Positions 37,808-49,927 of a stretch of DNA of 64,000 nt are shown piece after piece (position 1 is the first letter of the stretch; each line of letters begins with the position of its first letter). The stretch lies in assembly GCA_023105745.1 (NCBI GenBank), contig JALGQZ010000011.1, positions 45,724,698 through 45,788,697 of the forward strand, read 5' to 3'. The position numbers and the translations under genes were made by a program. The notes under the pieces are model-generated. The model made no database searches, was not told where the DNA came from, and saw only the letters and a program-made list of their open reading frames with translations. Source of the DNA: Austropuccinia psidii (taxonomy: Eukaryota > Basidiomycota > Pucciniomycetes > Pucciniales > Sphaerophragmiaceae).

Positions 37808-39377
37808 GAAAAAGAGCCTTATGATGCAAATGAAAGAAATTCAGATGATAAATCATCAATATCTTCTAAATGTTCAAAAGAGATAGAAAACATCAATGTC
37901 ATATTTTACATCATTGAATTTTACTCCCACTTATCACAGTTGAGTAATAATCAACTTGACCTATCAAAGTTCAAGATGCACAACATATGAAAACCAAACC
38001 AAACAGGGTTAAAGGCTATACAGCTGGAAATTACTGTATAACAGAAGTTGTGATTGATAAAAAACCCACTCACCTGTTCCTTGATCCAGGATCCTTCTTC
38101 CCTTGTGTTGAAAAATCTTTTCCTTAGAATTGTGTGCCAAATTTTGAAGATAAATTATTCCCAATTGACAGAAGAGAATTCAACAGTTAAATTAAACAAA
38201 TTAAACCATTAGGAATATTTAAAACCACTGTAATATTTCCACATATCAGTGGGAATGTAAAAATAACTGTTGAATTTATTGTTATGGAAAGCTTCTTTGG
38301 TACCCATTATGTATTAGTAAATGATTCTTTAATCATTTATTGCATATATTTACATAAAAAAAATACAGCTACTTCACTATTGGTGATAATGAGAATCAGA
38401 AATTTGCCTTTCTACCTTATAAAAGACAAATTAAAGTAAATGAAGTATAACCAGTAAGCTTGAATTTAGATTATACTAAATAAAAGGAAATGAATGAAGC
38501 TGAAGTCAGTTTCTATTTTACTGAGATAAAACAGTTAACTCTCTTCCCTTTTATATGACCATAAAAAACCCTTTTCATAAGAAAAAGAACCATTGGGGTA
38601 AATTATCAGCCATGAAGTTTACATTATTTTAAACATTGAGAGACCTTACTCACCACTTTTAAGAAGGCCTGCATACCCAGAAAACACTCAAGCTTCACAT
38701 TAAATAGCTCTTTAACCTTGGTTTAAAGAGAAAGGTATGCCAAAATTAAGAGGTAAAAATAACTACACCTGTCAAGGTGGAATGGAATAATGTAAAATTC
38801 AGAATATTTGGGGAATTTTGAGCTTTGAATAACTACACTGTCCCAGACAGGTATTCCTTATCAGAAACCCAAATTTACCTTACTAAAATATCTCAAGCAG
38901 TGTACATCAGAACTATAGATTCCCTGAAAGGATCACACCAGAGTTTAGTGACATTAAGAGCAAGGAAGTATTTGAAAATTATTGCCCATTTTTGAGTGTA
39001 TGAATACTTGAGGATTACTTTTGGTATCAAAAATGAACCTTCACACTTCCAAAGAATGAGTAATGAGATCTTTACTGAATAAATTTCAGAAGGATTGTTA
39101 ATCACTTATATTGATGGCATTATTTCTTGTTTTGAAACTTGGGAAGAGCATATATCTAGATTATGTAGGGTTTTTGGAAAAAATGAAATCACCAAAAATG
39201 AATATTTCTTTAAAAAAAATTTATTTTGGATTAAAATAACTCAAAGATGTGGGACATGTAGTATCTGTTCTATTACTTGGAATAGACAAAAATGAATCTG
39301 AAGCAGTTTTATTGAATCCTATGCCTCAAAGCACAAATAAAATCAGATAATTTCTAGGCTTTGCAGGATACTATAGG
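37808..39377 (+). pseudogene. Old gypsy pol remnant, part 1: linker, protease, reverse transcriptase
   Basis: This continues the old element after the TIR-A insert. It opens with an acidic Ser-rich linker (about 37,808-37,985) matching the linker after the zinc knuckle in the younger element. The protease active site near 38,080 reads FLDPGS where the relative has NLDTGA, so Thr has become Pro. RT remnants follow: SPLLRRPAYP (38,645), TVPDRYS (38,840), FGIKN (39,024) and TYIDGIISC (39,103), where the catalytic YIDD has become [12 protein letters not shown] ends at the junction with the younger element. The frame is broken repeatedly. Confidence 0.85.
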
Positions 39378-41323
39378 TGTAAGGTTTGACTATGAAACAA
39401 TAAGTAAAAATTACTAATATTTTACTTATTGTACTATGAATGTCCTTATAAATGAAATAAATGAGATAAAAAGAATTATAATAATAAATAATTATTATAA
39501 TTATGGCGTAAAAATAAGTATATTATCAATAAAATATGATAATATAATATAATAAAATAAATATATTAATATAAAATGATTAATATACTTAATGGAACTT
39601 TATTATTGTTACAAACAAATAATAAAGGCGTAAAAAATTGTTTTTTATTAATAAAAAACAATTAATAACAATAATATTACCAATATTAGAGTTATAAATT
39701 AATATAAATACTATTTATATTAATTAAAGAATTATTAAAAGAATAATATAGAGAAAATTATTATAATAAGACAAAATAACCTACTTTTAATACTTAATAT
39801 AATAATTTTGAGATATTTTACGCCAAATAATGTAAATACAACTTATCCAAATTGTATTTACAATAAAAAATAGAGAAAATTACAAATATTATTGATTTTT
39901 ACATGGAAATGAGTTTTTAGAGAGATTTTTAACAAAAAGAATTAAATAAATGATTTAATCACGTCAAAATTGATGATTATAATAAGATTATCTTTGGTCT
40001 TTAATAATATAAAAGTTTTATATATAAAGAATAAAGATATTACTTCTTTAATTGTATTGCTTTAATGTTTTTGATGCGTCTGAGGGGAAAACAGAGTAAA
40101 AAGAGCTCTATTTATAGTAAATACCTCCCTCCTAGAGTCCAACAGGCTTCTAGTAGACGTGTACTGATCATATCCACTGGAATTGATCAATATTTTAAGG
40201 TTTGGTGATGATTACATCATTATTAGGCCATTATTTAGAGTTATCACTATAACTCTAAGTTTGATGACGTCAAAGGCTTGGCAGAACCCCAAATTTCGTG
40301 GATTTTATTAGTTTTAATCATAAACTAATAGTATTCACCAATTGTATCACTTATATGACTGTTAAACTTAATTTAAGGTTACAGTGAGTGATCATAAATG
40401 ATCAAATTAAGCTCAAACTTTAATCCTTAATGACTTTTAAGATTTACATGCTAAAGCGATTAAGAGAGTGAATTCTAATAGCTTGGCATAACCTTATTAT
40501 TTTTCCAAGGGAATTTTATTACATCATCAAAACTCTATTTTTGATGATTTTTCTTGTAACTCATCTTTTCTGTCAAAATTTAATATTTTAAACTTCAAAC
40601 TATGATTTCAAGGGGTTATACCTTGAATATTATAATAAAAAATACATCATTCTTCACGAATGAGCTAGTAGAATCCAACTGTCTACCTTTTTTAAAGTTT
40701 GGACCATTTTCACAAAGTGGTCAACAGCTCTGTTGATTTTAATCAATAATTCCTTACAGATTTTAACCTTGTTTATAGCTTGTGAAAAAACCTTCATTTG
40801 TGTATTTCTACAGTAATTACGTGATGACTTTATCTTTGGTTCATCACTCTATCATGCATAGTTCAAGAGATATTAGCTAAAATCCTTGAATATATGCATT
40901 GACCAAAAAAGTGCATATATTCAGGTTAATTCCTTAAGTATTGATTTTGAAGCTTAGCTTATTAATTGTTTTATGTGTGGATATTTATGGAAAATCCAAT
41001 GGTACAATTCATTTTACATGTTGTTTCATTGGTTTTTGAAATAAATAAGGATTTGTGTTTTTTATAAGGTATTATTACTTATAACTTATTAAATATTGAC
41101 TTTATAGATATGCCATAAAAGTGGTATATGTGTATTTTACCATGGGGAATCCAATGGTATAATTTATCTCACATGTTTATTCATTTGTTTCTAAGTTAAA
41201 CCAAGTTTTATACCAATTTATGGTATTTTTGTAGTAGTTTTAAGTACTTATTTTTAATGTATAATTATATTAAATATTTCTTGTGACCTTTTTGGGTATG
41301 TGGTCATATCTCAAAGGTTCACA
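39378..41323 (-). repeat. 3' LTR of the younger gypsy element
   Basis: This LTR runs from TGTGAACC at 41,323 to CCTTACA at 39,378 on the minus strand. It carries a 28-bp perfect palindrome (39,636-39,663) centred on TTTATTAATAAA. GGCGTAAAA or its inverse occurs at about 39,505, 39,627 and 39,826. It aligns throughout with the 5' LTR. Confidence 0.93.
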
Positions 41324-41341
41324 TTCCCTACCACCAAAAAA
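41324..41341 (-). other. Polypurine tract, younger gypsy
   Basis: On the minus strand, TTTTTTGGTGGTAGGGAA abuts the TGTGAACC start of the 3' LTR. The old element has the comparable GTAGGGGGAGGTAA at 52,124-52,137. This is where plus-strand synthesis would be primed. Confidence 0.7.
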
Positions 41342-41459
41342 GATTGTACTACAATCTGATATGTGTAATTAGGGTATCATCCACTATCCTACCTCTTCAA
41401 TATACTTTGTTAGTCTTGAAGCTCAATAATGCTTAACTTTTCTATTTTTCAGGCTTTAT

Positions 41460-43652
41460 TTAATGTCTGAACCTTCTTAGTAGTTTATCAGCATTTTTTA
41501 TATCTTTCTCAAGTAGCCATTCATCCTCTTGAGTTGAATTTCTATACCTTACAAGGTATTCTCTTTCTTTTTTGTTTCTTGTCCTTCTTTCTTTAAGGAC
41601 TTTTACTATTTTCTTTTCCTCTCCTTCTTCCAAGGGGGGAATTTCAATTGGGGGTTTATTTCTTAGTGGAAATAACTCCTCGTCACTTGAGCTGTAAGTT
41701 TTTATCAGACTTACAGGGAAAGTTGGGTGTTTGTTTATTAGTTCACCTGTGAGTTCCAATTGCACAGCATTGGGTCCATGAAGTGCTTTTATCATAAATG
41801 GTCCTGCAAAGGAATCTTTTAATTTCTTTGGGCCTTTTATGTTATTTAAATTAAGGGTTGATACTAGGACCAAGTCTCCTATTTTGAAATCAGGTGGATT
41901 ATGACTTTTATCCCATCTTTCTTTTGCATATTTGAAAGAGTCTTGCATACATCTGTTTGCATGGTTTCTTGCTTTGTCAAGCATTATCTTAAAGCTGCTT
42001 GCTGTTGGATGTATATCCACTAAGTCCTTTTTGAGGGTATCATAAGGAAGTCTTGGATTCAAACCTTTTTCTAGCATTGCTGGTGTTTTTCCAGTAGAAG
42101 AATGCATTGATGTTTTATATACCAGTTCAAGAGCTGGTATTAGTGTACACCAGTCATGGGTAAAACCATCAGAATCTTTGAATTCTAGCCCACAAGCACA
42201 GAATCTTCTGATCATGTCCTCTAAGGTCTGTATCATTCCTTCTGCTAAACCATCAGTTTGAGGATGGTAATCTGTTGAGAATGATAACTTTGTCCCAAAC
42301 AAGTTATGGAGATTTGTCCATAATGCTGAAGTGAACTTTGGGTCTCTGTCACTTATAATATTCTGGAATAAGCCTGTATGGCTAATAACTTTATTCCATA
42401 TCATTATGGCTGTGTCCATAGCTGTGTCATCTTTATGAAATGGTAGGAACATGGGAGTTTTGCTATACCTGTCAACCAATACTAGGAATGCATTATAGCT
42501 TCTGTCTCCTCCTGGAGGTAATGCTGTTACCCCATCCATATGAACTATTTCCCAAGGGGATTTTGGTTCTTGGATTTGGATCATAATTACAAATTTCTTT
42601 CCTGTGGCTCTGTTGGCTTTTTGACATCTGTCACAGGTTTGGCAGTATTCTATAACATATTTCTTCCAATTTGGCCACCAAGAGCAGGTTTTCACCCTCT
42701 CTAGTTTCCTGTCTTCTGAAAGGTGTCCAGCTGCAACACTATCATGAAACTCATGTAAAATAGTGTTTATCAGGGCTCTATCTGTTAAGGCCATAACACA
42801 TGTGTGTTTTGTTCTATGGTAAAGGATTCCATCAAGGAGGTGGAATCTTCCTTCATCATATGCCTTTTTCCATGTTTCATCTAGTTTTGATGAAAGTGAT
42901 GGGTCTTTGCAGTCTTTCATTAGAAGTTGGCTTAAGATATGGCAATTTTTGTCTATCTTATAGCTTTCTTTAACCTGGTTAAAGAATTCTGTGCCAATGT
43001 CTGTAACACATATTCCTTCTATATGGTGTTCTTCTTGTGGTACCCATGCTGGATTGTCAGGGGTATTTGCTAGAGCCCATCTGCTAAGACCATCTGCATT
43101 TTTATGAATATTGCCAGATTTATGAACAATAGTCATATTTCCTCTATATTCTTGGATAGAAATTTGCCATCTCAGCATATGTCTATCTGGAGTTTTCATC
43201 TCTAATAGAGATTTTACAGCATTAAAGTCTGTAATCACATCAAATACTGTTCCATCTAAATAGTAATGTAATTTTTCTAAAGCCCACACTAAGCAGAGGC
43301 ATTCCATTTGGCTTGCTCCATATCTTGCTTCTGTTGGCTTTATCTGTCTTGAAATAAAACAAATTGGTCCTTCCACTGGTTTATCATTGATAATTTGTGT
43401 CTGGTGTAGTGCAGCACCCAGTCCTTCTCCACAAGCATCAATGTACAGATTGAAGGGTAGTTTCCAGTCTGGCATTAGAAGAAATGGGGCATTTGTTAAG
43501 GAATTTTTCAATTCTTCATATGCCTTGACTCTTTCTTCTATCATTTCATGGACTGTTTGTTGGTCACATAGCTTATACAAGGATTTAGCAATTTTTGCAA
43601 AGTCCTTTATATGCTGTCTATAGTAACCAGCAAATCCTAGAAATGATTGCAT
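41460..43652 (-). pseudogene. Younger gypsy pol, RNase H - integrase - chromodomain part
   Basis: About 730 codons are open. RNase H has Asp in YIDACGEG, Glu in [11 protein letters not shown], Asp in VITDFNA and Asp in NADGLS. The integrase zinc region shows HDSVAAGH and CQTCDRCQ. The integrase core has Asp in VHMDG, Asp in ISDRDPKF and Glu in DGLAEG, so the DDE triad is present, although MDG differs from the usual MDW of relatives as I recall them. The C-terminal segment YLVRYRN...EDEWL...LLRRFRH resembles a chromodomain, which in chromoviruses targets integration to marked chromatin. It is cut off from RT by two TAA codons just upstream (GMP-stop-TKK-stop-MQSF), so it cannot be made from the normal polyprotein. 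Confidence 0.9.
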
Positions 43653-45028
43653 TTATTTTTTTGTTTAAGGCATTGGTTTAAGTAGTACTGCTGCTACTTT
43701 ATTCTTGTCTATGCCTAGACTAAGTCCAGATACATCATATCCTAGTTCTTTTAATTCACTGTATGCAAAATGACACTTTTTCAAGGAAATTTTCATATTC
43801 ACTTGGACTATTTTTTGTAGTACCCTTTCTAGTCTTTTAAGGTGATTTTCCCAAGTTTCTGAGCAAACTATGATATCATCAATATAGATAATTAACCATC
43901 CTTCTGATAATTCTTCAGGAAATATGGTATTCATCATTCTTTGATAATGGGGGGTGCATTTTTTATGCCTAATGGCATTCTTAAGTATTCAAAAATTCCA
44001 CAGTGGACTATTATCCTCAGTAGGTTTTTGGCATTGTCTGTTAAGACATTTTGATGAAAACCCTTTAAGGCATCCATGGCTGTGATGAACTTAGCTTGTG
44101 ACAATTGTGTCAATGTCTCATGGATCCTGGGTATTGGATACCTGTCTGGAATGGTATAGGTGTTCAGGGCTCTGAAATCTCCTACCATCCTTTATTTTGC
44201 ATTATGCCAAGTTATAATGACAGGTGTAGTGACTTCTACCTGTTCATTATGTCCTACCTTTCTTAGTACTCCAAGGTCCATTAATTCTTTAATGTGTACC
44301 TCTATGGCTTCTCTAGCCCTTGGACTAGCTGGGTAAGCAGGTCTCCTTAGTAGAGATGGGTAGGGTTTTTCCACATTAAGAATTATATCCACTTCATGTC
44401 CAATTACGGCACCTAGTGGCTCTTTGTCAGTTGCAAAGGCATTTTTATACTTAAATAAGAGGTCAATCAGTTTTTCTTTCATTTTTTCTGTTGATTCTTG
44501 ATTGAATTCTGCCTCTTTAAGTTGTTCAGATATAAAAGGTTCCTTTTCTGGAATTTTTTCTTCATTCTTAATAACTGTGATTTGTTTTTTGTTATTTAAG
44601 AAGCCAAACTTTTGCCTTTTGTTGTCTCCTATGGTAAAATATCTATCCTTTTGGTTGGAGATATCTATACCATAAGCTGATAAGTAGTCATTCCCAAGTA
44701 TGAAGTGATTACTAGTACAGTTGTCCATTACTACAAACTCTACTTTGATTCTGACACCTTGTGAGGGATGAGGAAATATTAGTGTTAAATCAATTATTCC
44801 AAGGGGCTTCATGCTCTCACTTGCACTACTGAATTTCACTCCTTGTATTGGTATGAGTTTTTCTTCCCAATCTAGTAAAATTGTTTTCAAATAACTCTTA
44901 CCAATACAGGTACAATATGCTCCTGTATCTAAGTTCACTTTTGCCTCTTGGTTTTCCACCATGAAAATACTTATACTTGATTTTCCAGCTGTATATCCCA
45001 TTCCTCTTGCAGGTTTGGTCCTATACAT
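43653..45028 (-). pseudogene. Younger gypsy pol, protease and reverse transcriptase part
   Basis: The first open piece (45,028-44,192) contains the aspartic protease site VNLDTGAYCTCIGKSYL near its residue 35, then the linker and the RT start LLRRPAYPASP. A TAA near 44,191 ends it. The second piece (44,188-43,934) carries VGDFRALNTYTIPDRYPIPR and FITAMDALKGFHQ. It shifts frame at GIKNAP near 43,955, where one base of a C run is missing. The third piece (43,937-43,665) has the RT active site YIDDIIVCSE. All catalytic motifs are present, but three breaks stop a continuous product. Confidence 0.9.
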
Positions 45029-47235
45029 CTTGGCATCTTGTATGTTTGTCAGGTTTGTGTCAGATGTCCCAACTTGTGGTAATTGTGAGTTAACATCCAG
45101 TACTTCATAAATTGTATCAATATTATTAATTTGTGCATTAATTATATTGATTTCATCACTTTCTGAGCTTTCTGACTCTTCTGTCTCCTTTTCAGAGTCA
45201 GATTCCTCTTCTTTGTCATTGTGGTTTTCTGTTTACACAATTTCATTAATCTTTGCCTTTTTAAGGCAATTATTGGCTAAGTGTCTAATACCTCCACATT
45301 TATGGCATTTTCTTTGCTCATTATTGTTGGATGTATTGGGCTTGAAGGATTCTTTTTATTTATCTTTTTTGATAAATGGTTTATTTGGGCTTTTAATGTC
45401 CAATTTCTTCCAAGTCCTGCCAATTTTTGTTCTTTTCATTATGTCTTCTAGTGCATTAATATACTCTTCTGTGGAGCATGGTTCTATACACCTGCTTCTT
45501 AGGGCATGTTCTAGCTCTCCTCCACATTTCTTGAGTATTTTCGTATGCACCATTTTTTGTGACATTTCTGGGAACAATGCATTAAGTCTTTCAATTTGTT
45601 TCAAGAACCAAGTTAAAGGTTTGTCTTTGTCTGGGTCAAAGAAAGAATTTTCAAATGCATTTTCTATTTTGTATCTCCAGGCATCATTAGCCTACTTGGT
45701 GATTATTTCTTGTTTCCACCAAGACCAGGTATTTTGCCATTTGTTTGCCTTATGCTATAATACCATCTTTTTGCAGATTTCTCAAACAATGAATGTAATC
45801 TTGCAGTGATTAATTCATCTGGTATGGCATAATCATCTTGTAGCATGTCAATTGTTTTGATAAATGACATATGGTCATATTCACCTTCTCCTGTGAATGT
45901 TGGCCATTCTTTCAATTGAGGTGCTTCCTTCATTAAGACTTGGTTATTGTCTTGGTGACTCAAGTCTGTTATGAATGGATTTGTTAATTCCTCTTTTGGT
46001 TTAACAGGGCTTCTTATGTGAGAAAATGGTGTTGATAACTTTGGCATATTTAAATTAGCCTCATTAATTTTATCCATTTTTTCAGTAATAAGCCTTATTT
46101 CACTTTGAATGTCATCTTTCAGATGCATTCTTGCCTCATCACTCTTTTCCACATGGTCCAAAAGTAATTTTTGGTGTGATGAAGTCTTTTCTTCAAATTT
46201 TTCTACAGAAATGCTTAATTTGTTTAATTTTTCTGTAAGATTTTCAGTACTCACATCATAATTGATTTTCAAAGTTTTTTCTTTGATATCACTTATGTAT
46301 TTATACAACTCTTGTTGTCCTTGTATTAATTTCTGAGTATTGTCAATTAATACTTTTGGTTTATTATTTTCAATCATAAATTTTATGTTATCAATTTCTT
46401 TCTTATTTTGTTCAACAAGTTTTGTTAAAGATGATAAACTGTTATTTACCTCTTGGAAAGATAATAAACTATTTTTAATGTCTTTAAGAGGTAAAATACT
46501 ATTTTTAAGCTCTGTTAAAGTATTTACAACATCAGGAGACAACGTTATTTTTTTGAGAAATGGGGTTGTCTCATTCTTTGTTCCTCTTTGTCTTTGAATT
46601 CCATCAAAGTTCTGGCCATGTTGAAGACATTGTCCATGGCATCTTTTTGGATCTTGGGGATCCTGTAGCTTGGGGAATATGGTTTTCTCCAATTCTTTTT
46701 CTTGTTCTTCTTCCCTTCTTGGGGAAGTGGGTTGACTTGGGGCTTGCTGGTAGAAGCTACTGGGGCTTCTTCCTTGGTTGCCTCCTTTTTGGCATGATAC
46801 TCCTTGATCTTCTTGATTTGAGGTTTGGATGATAGTGGATTCCATCCATTGGAGTATCTCACTATTCCCTCCTCTTTGAAGAACTTTTTCAGGATGTGCC
46901 AGGAGTTCATCACTCCTTGGTGTATTTGAGGCAACATTTCCCAATCTTTGTCCTTGTACACTGTGTAGTACTGTTTGTATTGGTTCATGTAAATGTCTAT
47001 TTGAGCCCTCTGAATGTGATTTGTACCTGTTTGAGTTACTCATACTTAGTTCCAATTCAGCTTCAGATATCATGGGCATTTCTGGGACTTGCCTTTGGGA
47101 TAAGGCACTTCCTTGTGTGGATTCTGTTCCACTGGGGATATTTCCCTTCCTTTTACCTTTTGAGGAATCAATTCTACCTCTGAGTCCAGCTCCATCTGAT
47201 TGGATGGAGTATTGGGAGCCTCTTCTGGTAGTCAT
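45029..47235 (-). pseudogene. Younger gypsy gag
   Basis: Gag starts MTTRRGSQYS at 47,235 and runs open for 510 codons. Its order is a low-complexity Ser/Gln-rich N-terminus, a long coiled-coil-like Leu/Lys/Glu/Asn segment (about residues 240-400), then the capsid-like LKEWPTFTGEGEYDHMSFIK and SAKRWYYSIRQTNGK. A single-base loss in an A run near 45,735 shifts the frame. The downstream part continues in another frame (45,604-45,356, MSQKMVHTKILKKCGGELEH). A zinc knuckle CHKCGGIRHLANNC lies near 45,320-45,280, and an acidic linker leads into the protease. A further stop follows INEIV near 45,240. A second frame is open across 46,988-46,545. Confidence 0.87.
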
Positions 47236-47311
47236 ACTATAAGAAAAATAAGAAATAAGAGGATTTCAGAACAGGAATTTTCTTATGGCAATTTATAAAT
47301 GAGGTACTCAC

Positions 47312-47463
47312 CTTCAGAGTCCTGAATGGTGGGTCCTGGAAAGTCCAATTTCTTGGCTTTCTTTCTTTTGGTAATTATTGGTGTTGGAGAACTTTGACAA
47401 GTTTCTTCCACCAATCTTTCAACAGTGGTTTGGTTGTCCTCTGTTGGGTTGTCTTCAAACACT
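47312..47463 (-). other. Possible 5' exon or leader frame of the younger gypsy
   Basis: An open stretch (VFEDNPTEDNQTTVERL...) lies between a TTTTTTAG (acceptor-like, just above 47,463) and a GGTGAGT donor at 47,311. The first acceptor downstream (TTCTTATAG, 47,243-47,237) does not keep this frame. A later AG at 47,225 does, but that leads into the alternative frame rather than gag. It may be a real spliced leader or a remnant of an N-terminal coding exon. Confidence 0.35.
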
Positions 47464-47960
47464 AAAAAAGACAAATAAATATAAGTCTTTTATATAAAAG
47501 TGTTATTTTTGGTAAGATATGGCAATTTTCCACATAAAAATTGCTTTTATATCTCTTTTTTTTTTTAGAAAAAAAAACGAAAATACTTAAAGAAATGAAA
47601 TTAAAATGAATAAAATAACTTTTTTATTGTCTTTTTATATTTTTAATAGTTTTTATGTTTTTATTTTTGAAGAATAAAATAAAAATTAATATGATTCTTT
47701 TTATTAAATTAATTTATAATATAAAATTATTTTTAATTTAAAAAAAAATCTTTTTTAATCACTAGAGTCACTCAAAGAAAGTTTTTGCAAGTCTAAGGAT
47801 GTGAAAAACCATGTGTAAGACAGTACAATTGCTTTCCAAATGCCTCAATAGCTTTAAAAATCAATAAATATAAAATTATTATATAATTTTATGGTTATAA
47901 GTATAACTTATTATTGGATAAGCCCAATTGGAATCTTTTCAAAGGTCTTTTAGAGTAAAT

Positions 47961-47980
47961 ATCACAGCCAGGCCCCCAAA
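47961..47980 (-). other. Candidate primer-binding site, younger gypsy
   Basis: TTTGGGGGCCTGGCTGTGAT directly follows the 5' LTR on the minus strand. It matches the old element's site in layout and in GCTGTGATA. The priming tRNA is unassigned. Confidence 0.5.
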
Positions 47981-49927
47981 TGTAAGGTTTGAATATGAAA
48001 CAATAAGTAAAAATTACTAATATTTCACTTATTGTACTATTAATGTCCTTATAAATGAAATAAATAAGATAAAAATAATTATAATTATGGCGTAAAAATA
48101 AGTATATTATCAATAAAATATGATAATATAACTTATATTATAAAATATAATATAATAAAATAAATATATTAATATAAAATAATTAATATATTTAATGGCA
48201 CTTTATTATTGTTACAAACGAATAATAAAGGCGTAAAAAATTGTTTTTTATTAATAAAAAACAATTAATAACAATAATATTACCAATCTTAAAGCTATAA
48301 ATTAATACAAATACTATTTATATTATTTGAAGAATTATTAAAAGAATAATAAAGAGAAAATAATCTACTTTTAATACTTAATATAATAATTTTGAGATAT
48401 TTTACGCCAAATAATGTAAATACAACTTATCCAAATTGTATTTACAATACAAAATATAGAAAATTACAAATATTCTTGATTTTTACATGGAAATGAGATT
48501 TTAGAGAGATTTTTAACAAAAACAATTAAATAAATGATTTAATCACGTCAAAATTGATTATTATGATAAGATGATCTTTGGTCTTTGATAATATAAAAGT
48601 TTTATATATAAAGAATAAAGATGTTACCTTTTTAATTGTATTGATTTAATGTTTTTGATGCGTCTGAGGGGAAAACAGAGTAAAAAGAGCTCTATTTATA
48701 GTAAATGCCTCCCTCCTAGAGTCCAACAGGCTTCCAGTAGAAGTGTAATGATCATATCCACTGGAATTGATCAATAGTTCAAGGCTTGGTGATGATTACA
48801 TCATGATCAAACCACATTACATCATTATTACGCCATTATTCAGAGTTATCACTATAACTCTAAGTTTGATGATGTCAAAGGCTTGGCAGAACCCCAAAAT
48901 TCGTGGATTTTATTAGTTTTAATCATAAAATAATATTATTCACCAATTTTATCACTCATATGACTGTTAAACTTAATTTAAGGCTACAGTGAGTGATCAT
49001 AAATGATCAAATTAAGCTCAAACTTTGATCCTTAATAGCTTTTAAGATTTACACGCTAAAGCAATTAAGAGAGTGAATTCTAATAGCTTGACATAACTGT
49101 ATTATGCTTCCAAGAGAATTTCATTACATCATTAAAACTCTATTTTTGATGATTTTTCTTGTAAATCATCTTTTCTGTTGAAATTTAATGTTTTAAACTT
49201 CAAACTATGATTTCAAGGGGCTATACCTTGAATATTATAATACAAAATACATCATTCTTCACGAATGAACTAGTAGAATTCAACTGTCTACTTTTTTTAA
49301 GTTTGGACCATTTTCACAACAAAGTGGTCAACAGCTCTGTTGATTTTAATCAATAATTCCTTACAGATTTTGACCTTGTTGATATCTTGTGAAAAAAACT
49401 TCATTTCTGTATTCCTACCGTAATTACGTGCTGACTTTATTTTTGGTTCATCACTCTATCATGCATAATTCAAGAGATATTAGCTAAAATCCTTGAATAT
49501 ATGCATTGACCAAAAAAGTGCATATATTCAGGTTAATTCCTTAAGTATTGATTTTGAAGCTTAGCTTATTGATTGTTTTATGTGTGGACATTTATTGGGA
49601 ATCCAATGGTACAATTTATTTTACATGTTGTTTCATCGGGTTTTGAAATAAATAAGGATTTGTGTTTTTTATAAGGTATTATTACTTATAACTTATTAAA
49701 TATTGACTTTACAGATATGCCATGAAAATGGTAATAGTGTATTTTACCATGGGGAATCAAATGGTATAATTTATTTCACATGTTTATTCATTGTTTTCTA
49801 AGTTAAACCAAGTTTATACCAATTTATGGTATTTTTGTAGTTTTAAGGTACTTATTTTTAATGTATAATGATATTAAATAATTCTTGTGACCTTTTTGGG
49901 TGTGTGGTCATATCTCAAAGGTTCACA
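47981..49927 (-). repeat. 5' LTR of the younger gypsy element
   Basis: The LTR starts TGTGAACC at 49,927 and ends CCTTACA at 47,981 (minus strand). It carries the same 28-bp palindrome (48,239-48,266) as the 3' LTR. It differs from the 3' LTR by scattered substitutions and small indels, for example an extra ATGATCAAACCACATTAC block near 48,804. It would hold the promoter. Confidence 0.93.

Larger units (their letters stand above)
39378..49927 (-). mobile_element. Younger Ty3/gypsy chromovirus-type retrotransposon
   Basis: This complete element of 10,550 bp lies on the minus strand, with LTRs of 1,947 and 1,946 bp that begin TGTGAACC and end CCTTACA. It has a candidate primer site after the 5' LTR, gag, protease, RT, RNase H, integrase with a C-terminal chromodomain-like segment, and a purine tract before the 3' LTR. 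It inserted in the RNase H-proximal part of the old gypsy pol. The flanks ATAGG and ACTGG are probably a decayed 5-bp duplication, because removing the insert with one copy continues GYYR into HIK as in the relative. Several stops and single-base frameshifts inactivate gag and pol. The LTRs differ at several sites per 100 bp in the stretches compared, so it is not a fresh insertion. Confidence 0.93.

Noticed and set aside
45147..45809. 220-codon plus-strand frame opposite gag
   Set aside because: It is antisense to recognisable gag and zinc-knuckle coding sequence of the younger gypsy; no family resemblance of its own.
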